Shown piece after piece: positions 11,345-23,630 of a DNA stretch of 64,000 nt (position 1 is its first letter; each line of letters begins with the position of its first letter). The DNA lies in contig JAQGDQ010000219.1 of the NCBI GenBank assembly GCA_030141605.1, positions 1 to 64,000 on the forward strand, written 5' to 3'. Below the pieces are notes generated by a model. The model did no database searches. It saw only the letters and a program-made list of their open reading frames with translations, and was not told the origin of the DNA. A program made the translations under genes and the position numbers. Source of the stretch: Tubiluchus corallicola (taxonomy: Eukaryota > Priapulida > Priapulimorpha > Priapulimorphida > Tubiluchidae).

Positions 11345-12277
11345 CTGAAAACAAAATAATGTTAAAAACCTGAGGTAAATTTCTCTGTATACAACGGTAC
11401 CTGAAATGAAAGAATAATTGAAACTTTATTAAAACAAAACTCTAAAAGAAGCTTGAAACTCGAAAACGACGAAAACGATAGTAAATTTGATAACAAAACT
11501 TGGGAACTTATAAGATGTACACGTGCTGATATAATTAGTGTGGTTTAGTATAGTGATATAGTTGAAAGTGTGGTTTACGGTGAAAGATCAATTTGGTCAA
11601 CACAAGAACGTTTAGTTCAGCAATGAGACTTGTAGTAACTCAAAGTACCAGAGGAGAGTTTGATTTTAATGGGGTAGTCGGCGGCGTTGAATGACTGGTT
11701 CGAGTTCAAAGGTCAATTCAACTTCAATTACCAAAGTCTCAGTTCTCTGCTGTCTTGGGTCACTTTGCTTGTAAAAGGTTGTAAATGGTTAACTAAAGCT
11801 GTCTTTTGAATTCAGTCACAATACTTACAGCTAGATTAGCTAATATTTATATTTTTGTAACAAACAAATTACAATATTTAGCAGCTACGTAAGCTCGTGT
11901 ACGCAGTTAATGAAAATATCAATACTAATTTAAGACAGAAATGAATTACGACAGCTGAAAAACAAGAAAATAATTTATTTGTTAAAAATTTATTCTTCAC
12001 TGCCAATCCTTACGTTATATATTATTAAATTACAGGCCCATTAAAATAGCATTATTAGAAAAGCACGCGCACATTTCCCGCAGTTTTACAAATCTTGTTT
12101 TTATTGATTTTAGTTAATGCTCGCTTGCAAACTGAAACCGTACAACTGTGCAGGTTTCGCACCTTGTAAAGCTTCCTTGCAAAGGATTTGCGTGACGGTA
12201 AGAATAAATTCTCTGCATGGCTATGATTCCCCATAGTCCATGCAAGTCAGTCAAGGCATTATTAACTCGTCATGTAG

Positions 12278-12326
<49 letters not shown>

Positions 12327-13090
12327 TGTGTGCGTGCGTGCGTGCGCGTGCGTGCGCGTGCGTGCGTGCGTAGGTGTAGGAGCTCCAGTAAACATAAAAG
12401 TTTGTGCCTTTTGGGAGCTTATAACTGAGTCCGGTCAACTTATCAACCTTCATCAAGAAAAATTGTATGACTGTCATATAATGAAAATGTAACTAGTCTA
12501 AAAGAAAAAAACAGACCAAATATGGTTAGGGTACAAGCAGCGGAAAAATACAACCAACCAATAAGTTATTCAATGAAACTCCGTAAAATACTTCTGCGTT
12601 CTCAAGTCCTAGGTCTTCAAAAGCATTTCAAAGTTGTCCAGTTGTGTATAATCTTACTTGACGAGCCAAAAGGTTACAATTTATTACATATATACATTAC
12701 ATAACAAAAAATTGGGTATCACGTTTAACAGAATTAATGAATTTGGCCCAGCTATATTAACCCCAAGTAGAATCTTACTTCACCAGCAAAAAGTTTATAT
12801 TTTATAAACAAAAATTAGACATCTCGCTTAACAGGTTAAATGAATTTAGTTTCATTAGATTGCCAGTTTTGTTTCCATCGAGTTTCTTAGCATGTAAAGT
12901 GAATGTTTTGACTGTGATCTAATTTGGTGATTTAGAGAACTGGTTTCGCCGTTTCACCGTAAAAGACGAGATGTAACACAGACCTGAAACAACTTTGCTG
13001 AAAGTTAATCACATCTGTTTCCGATAATTCGAGTTCTTGATTGTACGAAATATAGAAATGATTGATCAATTTGATTAAATTTATAAAGTT
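11345..13090. other. Non-coding stretch upstream of ankyrin exon 1, with a GT microsatellite
   Basis: AT-rich. If the exon at 16002-16031 belongs to the ankyrin gene, this is a 5' intron. Apart from the (GT)n tract at 12283-12372 I see no exon. ORFs at 12217-12704 are created by or near the dinucleotide repeat. Confidence 0.5.
12283..12372. repeat. (GT)n / (GTGC)n microsatellite
   Basis: A TATATGTG lead-in becomes a pure GT run, then GTGC/GCGT variants up to about 12372. It generates Cys-Val and Thr-His dipeptide ORFs that are not genes. Confidence 0.95.
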
Positions 13091-13116
13091 TTATAGTATT
13101 TTGACTCACTTTTTGT

Positions 13117-13755
13117 GGCAGGTTTATTTGTGGTACATGTGAAATGTAAACAATGGCGATATTGTTATTTATTTGTAATAAATGTATTGCTTATTGCTAA
13201 TCCGTTCAAATCTCTCTATGTGCGAAACAATGGAAATGTCATTGACAGTAACGTTAAACCACTGGCCATTGGCCATCCTCGTAAGTTGAAATGGGAAGTC
13301 ACGTCTTATGGGGATTACAATCATGTACACATTTTACAAAACCGGAGACGAAGAAGATTGAGGTTTAAAGGGAAAACCATAACCAGCTACAGAGTCCAAC
13401 ACGCCCAATTTGCGCATTATAGTTTTTGAACCTAATTGATTTCTGCACATGACTATTCTGTATTCTCTTTCCAGAGCTTTTCCTTCAAGCTCAATGCTGC
13501 AATGTAATGAATACCACCCCGTGTTTACACATCATCTGCAACGCAAATATTCGCTTAATATTCTACGCTAAATTATTTCTGCAGAATTTACGACGAGTCA
13601 ATCGTCCAACAACAGGTAAATGGCTGAGGTTAAAAGACAGCTTGATGTTTTTTCCTAGTTATGTGCATAACAGTACATTACCAGAGACTATACATGCTTT
13701 CGCCAGCACGCAACGATGCCAAAAAAGTACGTTAGAACGTTATTTACAGTTATAG
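13117..13755 (+). CDS. Unassigned two-exon ORF with weak FGF-like resemblance
   Basis: A first exon could run from the acceptor TTGTGGCAG (ending near 13117) to a donor CTC|GTAAGT at about 13272. It contains FKSLYVRNNGNVIDSN. A second exon starts after TCTCTTTCCAG near 13480 and keeps the frame through LFLQAQCCNVMNTTP, CLHIICNANIRL and NRPTTGKWLRLKDSLMFFP to a TAG near 13755. The pattern xRPxxGxxxRxxxxSxxFFP and the earlier CLHIICNANIRL resemble the C-terminal beta-trefoil strands of FGFs. The usual middle segment (the Cys/Phe/Glu-Tyr-Asn-Thr-Tyr region) is missing, and a second acceptor (ATTTCTGCAG, ending near 13585) suggests other splicing. It could be a diverged or decaying FGF, or a chance ORF. 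No start codon or signal peptide was found. Confidence 0.28.
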
Positions 13756-13759
13756 CTGT

Positions 13760-16000
13760 GAAAGGCAGGTATTGTAAATAAGACGATAGACCCTAACACA
13801 CTATTTGTGTTACAATATTTCGATATGACCACAGTCCTCTAGGCAATATTTATGTGACTGTAACAAAAAATATATGTAGTATTCAACCAGAAAGTGAAAT
13901 TAAGTATCTGTTACATAATAAATGTAGCAAAAAATAATTAAAATACCATTGCGTTAGTTCTGACACTCGACTAACTGGAATGCTCTTAAATTGCGTTTCT
14001 GCTTTCCAAGCGTTTAGTACTTGGAGAATTGGTGTGGAAAATGTGCCCAAAATTTTAAAACAGCTGCGTCGCTGTGTTCTTGTGCAAACGAGCCCTGGGG
14101 TGTGTGTAACTATTTACTCGATTTATTAATAATCGTTATGTAGACTCTATGAGTATTACCATCCTATATATTAACTGCATAAATGAATAGTCTCATACAT
14201 TGGGATTTCTGTTAGTAACTATCTTGTGGTGAACAACAAGTAGCAACAAATTTGACTTGAACTATTGTTCGAGGGGCTCACTGAACTCGACACTATGGGT
14301 AAAAAATCCGACTTTGTCAATAGATTCTAACTTTGTTCTACTGTAATCGTTTGAAGGTTTAGGTTTAGACTTGGGTTTATTAGAAAATGACGTACGTCAC
14401 TGCCGCCATCCGTAATTCAAAATGACGGGTCGAAAATTTAACGCCAATAACTGATGTAGAATTTATTTTAGCATTCATTTAAAGTGTCAGGACGATCCGT
14501 TGTGAATAGGCGGAGCATTTGGCTTTTTTCAAAAGGTCATCCCCAATAAAGGCAACAATAACAGCAAGAAGAACATTCAGATGAATAGTTATTTGTGTCA
14601 AAATTTCAACCAAAAATGGGCATGTTTATGGGTATTCTTTATTTATGTTCACAAATAAAATAGTTATCCAAAGAAGAATAAAAATAGTGAATCTCAGTCA
14701 AAACTTAGCTCTTGTTAGCGTCTATAAGTAAGGAAACAAACGTGTTTGTGTTCTTAAACCATAACTCTGCCTCTGCCTTTTAGTGTACGTATTCTAATTT
14801 TGCCAGAGATCTCATGTATTGTGTTCCTAAGTGCAACAGATGCAAATACTTTATCGTTGGAGTACGGCTGTGTAGTTGTAGTGTGTATTACTAGAGATCA
14901 TAAACTAAAATTGTAAGTAAATTATTGTATAACCGGTTGTTTAAAACACTTTTCTTCAACAATGTTGTTATCATGTTGATCTTAGAGTTAAGGTGAGGAG
15001 AAATTCATTTTGTCTCAAGATATAATGACTTTTCTTAATTTGTGCACAAGTAGTATATTTATAAAAGAAAATAGTAAAAAGAAAGTAAAAACTGGACTTC
15101 CGTAAGTAGGGAGACAAACCTCTTTATGTTTTTAATACTTAGCCGACGTTTTCTTTCTAGTCTCCTTATTTTTAAGTACCTTTGTATAATTTTTATGCCT
15201 TATATGTATTTCGCTTAATTAGTTTGTAATGATGGATAGTTTTTAATTTTACATCCTCCGTATAATCGTATTATTACCAGTATTACGCTATAAATAAACA
15301 AATAAATAGTTCAAATATACATGCCGAGCAACTTACCGGTTATATTGCGTGGAGTTTAACGAAATAAAAACAGAGAGAAATGAACGAGACTGGAAATAAG
15401 TCAACTCCAGAAAGAAACCCGCGCAGGCAGAAAAGTGGCTGTCGCTCATTCGCCAAATAGATATTCCAATAACTATAATTATCACAGACCTCTACGCATA
15501 CATAACACAAGTTTTAATAGCACATTTATTAGTTATTAAACTCCCTTGAAGTTTCTCTTGATCGCTAAAACTAAAATTTAGTTTGTAATTTTCGTCACAT
15601 TAATTTGTCTGTTAGGATCGAGCACTGTACAGGATTCGCGGAAATCTGGTTAAGTTTGGAAATTAGCGCCAATTATCTGACACAATAAATATAGTACCTT
15701 TGGCTTCCGTTCCAGTCTTCTACGACAAGTAAATAAGCCACACATTAAATGAATCAGAATAATAACAATCCTGTAATTCTACACCTCGCACATCATCACT
15801 ACATCAACCTAAAAGGAGCAGGTATATTATTTACCACGGTTTCCATGGAGACTGCGCAGGGATGAAAGTTTTATCTTCCTGTGCTATACATCTTCACAAT
15901 AGAACGATTATTTTCAGCTGTAAGTATTGTTCCATGTAAGACCGCATGAAATCGTGTTACATCTTTAAAGGTATAAACACCATGAAATATTACTTGCTCA
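13760..16000. other. Non-coding AT-rich stretch, no gene found
   Basis: No open frame with domains, no tRNA and no clear transposon end was recognised. The segments near 14700-14760 and 15080-15170 look like weakly related copies (AAAACT..A.....GTAAGTA.GGA.ACAAAC..), possibly an old duplication. Confidence 0.45.
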
Positions 16001-16001
16001 C

Positions 16002-16031
16002 CTCGAGCCCATCGGCCTGTTCAATCTCCAT
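16002..16031 (-). CDS. Candidate alternative first exon of the ankyrin gene
   Basis: On the minus strand an ATG with good context (CAGCATGG) opens a ten-codon frame MEIEQADGLE that ends exactly at a strong donor GAG|GTGAGC. The exon ends in phase 0. Joining it to the exon starting at 9133, also phase 0, gives LE-VSVRDTDK and an open protein. Joining it to the exon starting at 11344 gives an immediate stop, so in that transcript it would be only an upstream ORF. The distance to the gene is about 4.7 kb. No transcript evidence is available. Confidence 0.33.
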
Positions 16032-16069
16032 GCTGTTTAAATCAGATTTTTCTGTTTCTCACTCTTGCT

Positions 16070-17550
16070 TCATCACACAATGTTGACATGCTGCCAAATT
16101 TTCCCGCTGCCAGAACTGCCACGTTGCCACGTTACCAGGAATACCAAATTTGCCTTGTTGTCGAATTGCTATTATTCCAAAACGACCACACTATCATGAC
16201 TTAGTAGCAAAATGAGTTTGCAGAATTGTTTGTCGACAATTGCATGTTTTAAACAAAAGCAGGAGGATTTTCCAATTCATATGCCGTTTTGACGTATGAT
16301 CGAAAAGTCTTTTACATTTCATTACGTCGCCAGGGTTTCGCCACGATGTGCTGACGTCAATATTTTGGAAATTCTGATGTCATTTAAAAATTGTCTAAAA
16401 TGCTTTTCTTTTTTGAATAAAACAATACGAAAACTATAAGAGCTGTTTTGGCCGAATATGCTTTTTTTGCTTCTGTTACCAAGGAATTGTTAACTGCATC
16501 AGCATTGAGCACTTCACCTAATCAGTGACACTATTTTACCACAACGTTCGGAATGCGGCACATAACTACAACATTTATGTTACCTACAGTCGTACAATTG
16601 AACCTCACTGTGAGGAAGATGTATCCTGAGAGACATCTTACTTTGTTTTTATTGACGATAATTTGCCAGCAAAGCAGTTTCAAAGCTACTCTTGCATGGT
16701 TATTAATGTCCGCCGAGACAGCGTTAAAGCTCAGTATTGAATGATGAAAAACAATAATATCCATACAATGCTGAAGGTAATCAATTTAATTTTTAACTGG
16801 TGTTGGTGATTTGAATAAGGCCCATGCATGTTTTTAAAATCCTCCTTTATTTATTTTAAATAATTCAACATTAATTTTGACATCTGAGTTTATAGCCTTG
16901 GTTTTACACAGAAACGTGAGATGACTGCATGGCAATTTGTTAAAAACAAGAAAAGTTTATCGCCAATAAAATTTATGTGCATCGTGCAGACAATTTGAGA
17001 CATTTCTCTTCCCGACTTAAGCTGTCAAAAGTCTACTGAACCACTGTTACACTATATTGCTTGAATTAAACTTTACATCGACTGTATATAGCTACCTAAT
17101 TTGATAATATCTGGGCTCTGTTATGACTCGCTGTTATCCCACATTATCTATGATATTTATTAAGTGCGTGCATATATACTATACTGGATAATTTTAATAG
17201 TCATCTCTAAACGTATAAAGCTGATTTTTCGTATCAGAATTTATTTATTGGCCATCGTCGGTATATACAATAACAGTAAAAATAAGGGTAGACATAACTA
17301 ATGACATTTGCAAGACAAAATTATTTTAACTATTATCATATGATACAAACAACATTATGTAAGTTACACGTACGCAGCAAAAGTATCAAGTATAAACTAC
17401 AGATATAAATATCACATTATGAAATTATAATTTTAGTACAAATATAATCAGCAGAGCATGAGATCGCAAGGAACGACGACAACATACAAAATATGCCATG
17501 TACCTATGCAAAACTGTTAGTTATAAATAAATACATGCAGTACGCCAATA
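16070..17550. other. Intergenic stretch, no gene found
   Basis: Two overlapping antisense ORFs at 16531-16764 have no recognisable domain. The rest is AT-rich without credible splice-linked exons. Confidence 0.45.
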
Positions 17551-17569
17551 TTTACATATTAGTTTTATT

Positions 17570-18900
17570 TATTTCGTTTTAAAACGCTTTAAAATGCAAC
17601 TGGAGGCTATTTTGGTTATATCGCAGTCTCTACCTCCCATTGTAAATTTTAGCTTTTGATTATAGTTCAAGTTTTCGAGATCGTTATTAATCTCCATAAG
17701 ATTAGAATAAAAATTGGGCTTAGCTGTGTGTAGAACGAGCAATGAAACAAAATGTGCAACTTCTTTTTCTACTTGTTAACTATTATAATGCTGGTAGATT
17801 CTAGTGTTCACGGGGAGCTTTAGGTTGTTCATGTCACTTTTTTCTATAAGTTGTGCGCACTTATTCGCAATTTTGTGAACTCGGTTTTCCATTCTTGCTC
17901 TTAATAATTCTCTTGTTTGGATTCTGTTTTAAATTTACAATACATGAGCAGTTTATTATTTGCTGCTTTTTCCTGCTTCTTTCGAAATGACATCTTTTCA
18001 GAAGTCATTATACGCTATTTGTAATTTCGGTTTACTTGAAAAATGAGGTTGGCTTCTTGTGGAACACATTGATTTTCCCAAATATAAGACAAAGCTGTGT
18101 GCTCAAGCACAGTTTTTACTAACATTAGCCAAGAAGTTATGTTGGCATTGAGATTCAGATTTTCCTGATAAGTGTTTCTTATATTAGTACATCATTTGGG
18201 ATTGAGAATGATCGTATCCACTGTTATAGTTTTTAATATTATTTCGATTTAAAGTTGATAGCGACCCAGATCACCACAGACGGTGTTACTGATGGTGTTT
18301 CTTCCGACTTCTAACGCGAACTTACGATATTTATTAAGTAACCAGTATTGAGTAATCATGAGCATTTTTATAGGAGATTAGGTTGTTAATTCTGACTTCA
18401 TATCTATTAAATTAGAATGGGGACTAGATTTCTGATTCATATATTCTGCCACTGGTTAAACGAGAGTAGCAAAGATTTTAGTCAAAATGTTAATGTTAGT
18501 GTTCATTTTGCAGAGCTTTCGTGACTTTAATGAATTGAAAGAAAACCTTCATTGCTTTACTATATAAAGATCCCGTCTGGTTATATAAATGAACCAATTG
18601 CACTAAAATTCAGTTCTGAATAAGTTTGGCTTTGTACTATTTCGATAGTGCCAGTGCCTAATCTGAATAAAGATTTAGTCATATTTTATGATAACTCTCG
18701 TCTTTTTAACATTTACACTTAAAAGCCATTAGAAGCCAATACAATCTAATCTGATCTAAATGCTTTTGTAAACCCATCTTCGTAGTGGCAGCGGTACAAT
18801 ATAGCAATAATTGAATTTTGATGTTATTTCGAGTTGGTATGGATCACATACTTTTTCGAAAATATAAACAAAGTAGTTTATAGAAAGACGGACAGGGATT
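17570..18900 (-). mobile_element. LINE retrotransposon relic, C-terminal part
   Basis: Minus-strand reading with frameshifts gives blocks typical of the C-terminal region of non-LTR retrotransposon proteins. These are EVGRNTISNT..GDLGRYQL near 18300-18240, then RMENRVHKIANKCAQLI and NLKLPVNTRIYQHY, then an end block FTMGGRDCDITKIASSCIL near 17640-17590. Several stops interrupt it. It is inactive. Confidence 0.55.
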
Positions 18901-18974
18901 AAGTAGGACTGGGCTGAAAATACACCCTTACTTTGTTGTCATCGGCGTTTTTATTGAATTATTGCTGTTGTAGG

Positions 18975-19750
18975 TGGTACCACATCTGATAGTGCACCTG
19001 AATCCCCATTAGTGCTCTGTCCTGCAGCCATGCGTTTTCTCTACTACACCAACGACATCACTTCCAGGCTCCACGCAAAAATTCCTTTGTTTGCCGATGA
19101 TACAAAGTTTAATCATTCATACTAACTTAATAGCAAACATAACATCATTACTAATAAAGCCAAACCATTCAGATGTTCATAATACTCTTCACGGACATAC
19201 ATTAAAGCATGTAAGCTACGTCGAATATCTCGGAGTGCGAATCTCAAATTACCTCCGCTGGAACTGATGCATCGACCAAATTACTTCAAAAAGCAACAAT
19301 ACCTTAAACTTGAGATGAAACGTCAATGTCAATAATCCTAAGGTGAAGCAAAAAGCCTACATATCTCTTGTACGGCTAACTCTGAAGTACTGCTAGACTG
19401 TGACAAACATTGACAACTAGGTTGAAATGGTTTATCTCTGAGCAACAAGATTTAACTTACGTTGGTACTAACGTAGTAGGCTACCGATGAACAACCTCTA
19501 CCGAGAGTTCACTGGCCTGCGTTTCTGATAACTAGTAATGTTTTGTCAGATACATCACTAATTGTTGCCATCAAGATGCCATTAATGTAAAAATTTCACT
19601 CTGCCGCAACTACAACTTAAAACTCACAAGCATATCATAATTATACCTTTCTGCACTCGTGACTTACTTCAAGCACTCGGTCTTCATTAGTTTCCTCTGT
19701 GAGTGGAATTCGCTAAAGGAGTGTCTTCAAATTGTAGTTGGCCTGCATGG
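18975..19750 (+). mobile_element. LINE retrotransposon relic with reverse-transcriptase remnants
   Basis: The plus strand reads FLYYTNDITSRLHAKIP then LFADDTKF, the FADD core of a non-LTR reverse transcriptase. This is followed by YLGVRISNYLRWN, IDQITSKSNNTLNL, NNPKVKQKAYISLVR and, near the end, VEFAKGV, all recognisable thumb/C-terminal blocks. Stops and frameshifts are frequent. It lies opposite in orientation to the relic at 17570-18900. Confidence 0.72.
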
Positions 19751-19759
19751 AGACAACAC

Positions 19760-20150
19760 TAGTCGAGACGCGACGCGACGCGACGAGACAGAGAAGACAA
19801 GACAAGGTTAATTTTTAGTGTTTATCACAAAGTTTATTTATACATCGTTGTCTAAGTGTAACAGTTTTGATTTAATACCCGTCGATTATTGTCAGATCCA
19901 TCAGTGACAAGGATTACGCCCAGCAAACCTTAGCCGTTATGCCAGTAATTAAACCACCAGGAATAAGAAATTAAGCGAAAATACTAATAGAAACTTAATA
20001 TAATTATTTATATTGGTTTAGTCATAATTATAGTAATCATCATTGAATGGATTAAACCTCACTGTGGCTGGTACAAAATTAAGGAGGAACACACTAATTT
20101 GCTAGGGTTTAGAGCAAAACAACGAGTTCATCAAAGTATTACTGAAATAA
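19760..20150. other. Intergenic stretch with short GACGC repeats, no gene found
   Basis: A short run of CGACGCGACGCGACGAGACAGAG near 19768 is followed by AT-rich sequence. Nothing else was recognised. Confidence 0.5.
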
Positions 20151-20324
20151 GAAAGCCTCTCTCATGCTATCAATATTTAGGGTGAAAGCTTTGCACGTCT
20201 TGTGCAGCTTGCAGGCCAGCTTGAGAGGTATTGTCAAAGCAGCAACTAGAACATCTCAAGATCCTCCAACGTTGAATACCGATGAATAACTGGTTATTGA
20301 TCATTCTAACCTTACAGTAATCAT

Positions 20325-20660
20325 TGCCATTATGGACCAGTTCTGGGCCATTACTGGCATTATGGCACGTACGGTATTGGCCCAGTACAGGCAAGCCAAA
20401 ACCAGTAATCGGGCCAGTAACTTGCTTTTACCGCGCCAGAACCGTTTGTTAACTGCATTTGTACCGGCCCAATTCTGGCAGCTAGCACTGGCCCAACATG
20501 GAACTGGTTACTGTGCCAGAATTGGCAGTATTGAGGCTTCATTAAGGCCCGACTCAAGCAGCCAGCACTGGTTCGGCATAGAACAGATTACTGTGCAGAA
20601 CTGCCTTATTAAGGTTGCATTAAGACCCGTTTCAGACAACCTAATTAAGCCAGTATTAAA
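20325..20660. repeat. CCAGT/TGGCC-rich degenerate repeat block
   Basis: GC-richer than its surroundings, with many variants of GGCCAGTA, CCAGTACTGG-like and ACTGGCCCA words on both strands. It gives overlapping ORFs in three frames and ends in TTAATTAA-rich DNA. It looks like a decayed short-unit satellite or foldback element. Confidence 0.6.
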
Positions 20661-22490
20661 CCTTAATTAAATGAGCACAGTAACTGTTTTGAAGTCTAGG
20701 TTTTTTTCTCAATACTGTGGCTAAATACACATGACTAAATAATGGCAATATAGTTTTTAGGCTCATTACATATTTACAGAACTACAGTGAATAAAGCTAG
20801 AACTTAATTAACTGCAGTGATAGTTAATTAAATTCTAGTCTTATTCATTGCAGTTCCGTAAATGCACAATGAACATATAAACTTAAACGTACATGATATA
20901 TCTAGCCGTGAAACTACAGTATGTATTGCGAACAGAGTAAGAATTCAAGACATTTATTGCGCAGATGAACTACACATAAACTGCAAAAAGCTGTAAGTAA
21001 AAAGATAGATATTTAATGACGAAATTTAAAAACATTATTGTACAAAAATTAGGAAATGATCTCATTCATTCTCCTTTACCTCCCTCCACATCTATCTGGC
21101 GCATTTCTTAGGTATAGTTTCACTTCTTTTGAAATGTTTGCTTCATCGGAGTTCAGAAACCCAAGCAAGATAGTTCCAGTAAAACAGAGAAAAAATTGAA
21201 TACTGGTAGTTAACACTATTTTTTATATCAAAGCCTGTAATTTGTTTCTAAACTCTTACGGAACAGAGAAAAAACTTGAGCAGCAGCAAATGCTTCAACT
21301 GTCACCCTACACGTATTTTATTGTTTTAATTTTCTTGAGAAAACCTAATTGTTTTTTTTTTGGCTAGTTCCAGTTCAGCGTTGCTGGAGGACTTGAAGTC
21401 CAGCAAATTTCCTGGCTATTCGGCTCAATTGAAAAAAAACAGTTCTAGTCTAGAGTTTTAGAGTTGCTACTCTGATCATACCCCCTCTAGATATGTAAGC
21501 CACATAAGAAGCACAATGTTTATTATACTCAAGGCATCATAGATTCTTTATTGTTTCATAATAATGGTGTAATAAATTCTTCTATACTATACCCCACCCC
21601 CACAACAAGCCGTTATGAACCATTCTATAATAGACTAGTTGCGTCTGTCTTAATTGACGTCTAACATAATGTCAATCATTTTCGTTGACTGCCGAATCAG
21701 CGTGCAAGTTATTTCACACACCCCTGCAGCAGGTACGTTCGGGACATTTAGCTACAGCTCCGTCTAACACTGTTATGAAAAATGCTCAACTTTTTATGGT
21801 TCGCGGGAGAAATATTGGCTTGGTTCTAGATTTTATTATTGTCAATTGAAATTGCAAGTGAATTAGTGGAAATATATAGTCTAGTTTCGTTTATAGGAAG
21901 AAATGCACAATGCTTACGTCTATGAGTTGCTGATTAAACCATTTTACAATCAAGGAAATATGCAGTTTAGTTTAGTTTATGGCTTTGCAAGTTAGATAAA
22001 AACAACTATTTGATGAACTTTAAATAAGGACAAAACAAAATGTTTTCTTTTCTGGCCAGTTTTTATAAACCTCAATGAGATCTTCACAGCCAAAATTAAT
22101 TCAAACGTGGTCAAAACTTATATTACACATCAATGTAATATTAGTTAATTTCACGCTATTGGGACTTATGTAACTTGGGCATTCAATATAAGGGTCGTCT
22201 ATGGATTGGAACAGTCAAATTTATGCCATTTCCATAGGCTGACAAATGGAAAAATACAAAATCTTGATAGAGCTTACGTTGCAGCCGGGGCGCAGTGATA
22301 GACCAATCTGTTTGACGTCAATTACATCCACCTCAGGGAAATTGTTCAACCCATTCACATCGGCTCACCAAAAATGACTTTTTATGCCTGTCAAGACAAT
22401 GTTTCCCTTAAAACCTTTTCACTTATCGCATAATCTACGAATCACCAACAAAGTTACAAAATGTTTTGAAATAAAACTTTTCCTTTCATG
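20661..22490. other. Intergenic stretch, no gene found
   Basis: AT-rich. A local inverted motif (ACAGAACTACAGTGAATAA... versus ...TTATTCATTGCAGTTCCGT) around 20776-20862 is a small palindrome, probably a MITE remnant. No coding exon was recognised. Confidence 0.5.
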
Positions 22491-22497
22491 TCGATAC

Positions 22498-22842
22498 AGG
22501 ACCATCTTAACACATGGGCACGCTAAGTAGTTGTCCTGGGTCTACGAGCGTAGGGGCCCCATACTAATCAATCAATATGTGACTCGGTGTCAATATTGAA
22601 ATTTTTATGTTTTTCAAGGCTCTGTTATATTGTTCAAGCGTTTGTATGTTGATTAATCTTTGTTGTGCAGCATGTTTTTAAAGTTTAAACCCTGGCTTTG
22701 TTTGAAGTACCAATAATATAAAAAATATATGTTTAATTTTATTGACCATTTACATTTTTATTCCTGTGCGTGGTTGTGTAGGTATAGGGGTCCCAGTACA
22801 TTGCTTTGCCCGGCGTCCAGTAATGCTGTTAAGACGGCTCTA
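22498..22842. mobile_element. Small TIR element (MITE-like), about 345 bp
   Basis: The left end GGACCATCTTAACACA...AGGGGCCCCA is matched in inverse by the right end GGGGTCCCAGT...GCTGTTAAGACGGCTC. The inside is AT-rich and non-coding. The superfamily is not assigned. Confidence 0.6.
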
Positions 22843-23560
22843 GCTGTTCATGTCATTGATCCGCAATGTAGCACTGGCGAACACATGCAGTTACTGTAAA
22901 GAATCTGAGGATGCAATCAAAGTATTATATCTCTCTCTCCCAGTTACAGTGATTGTAGCCAGTGATACCGTTTTCTACTCTTCTCTTTCTAGTTTTTTCT
23001 TTAGTGTGTTTTATTTAACTGCTGTGCCGCCGTTATTCAATATATGCGATTGCATCCTTTTAAGCGTCGTATTTTTATGTGAACAACAAACCAAAAAGCT
23101 GTTTTAATATTTTTATGTTATTTTTCACCTTTTTTCTAGCTATGCGGTAGTCCACAGTTGCGGTTTAAAATGTTTTAACTTATTATCATGAGTTTAATTG
23201 TGCGGTTTTTTCAATAATCTTAGGATGCAAAGTGTTTTTAAAATGCCACCACTTGTTCTGACTATTCTACTTTAAGCTGAAGTAACAGTAATAATTTTAT
23301 TAATGTTTGACGAAAGACGTAACAAAAATGTATCTATTAAGATCTATCTAATAGTTTGGTTTTCATAGTGCACTATGGATGACGACGTCGTTGACAATGT
23401 AGGACTATCCACTTTTCACTGTGCAGCGTTTCGTTCAGATATCAGGAAAGCGTAACGTGACGTCATAAGATTGCGACAGGTGTCAACAAAATTTGTTAAG
23501 TTCTCGTTATTGGTGTCTAAGTGATCGTTCAAAAAAGTAGCAAAGAACTCAAAATATAAA
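22843..23560. promoter_or_regulatory. Region upstream of CD164, likely holds promoter and 5' UTR
   Basis: The ORF 22850-23107 is hydrophobic and low-complexity and is not supported as a gene. The sequence from about 23370 to the ATG at 23561 is less AT-rich and contains GACGACGTCGTTGAC and CGTAACGTGACGTCAT, the latter with a TGACGTCA CRE/ATF-type site near 23459. This is a plausible proximal promoter. No TATA box was recognised at a convincing distance. Confidence 0.4.
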
Positions 23561-23630
23561 ATGAATTTTTCTAAGATTTCTCCAGCATTGTTTTTGCTTC
23601 TTAGTTTACTAGCGGTATTGTATGGAGAAG
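23561..23630 (+). CDS. CD164: CD164 exon 1: signal peptide
   Basis: Encodes a hydrophobic signal peptide ending near VLYGE and splits the next codon at the donor G|GTACTG. Confidence 0.82.

Noticed and set aside
12217-12492. Cys-Val and Thr-His rich ORFs
   Set aside because: Generated by the (GT)n microsatellite.
22850-23107. 85-codon hydrophobic ORF upstream of CD164
   Set aside because: Low-complexity, no domain, not linked to CD164 by phase.
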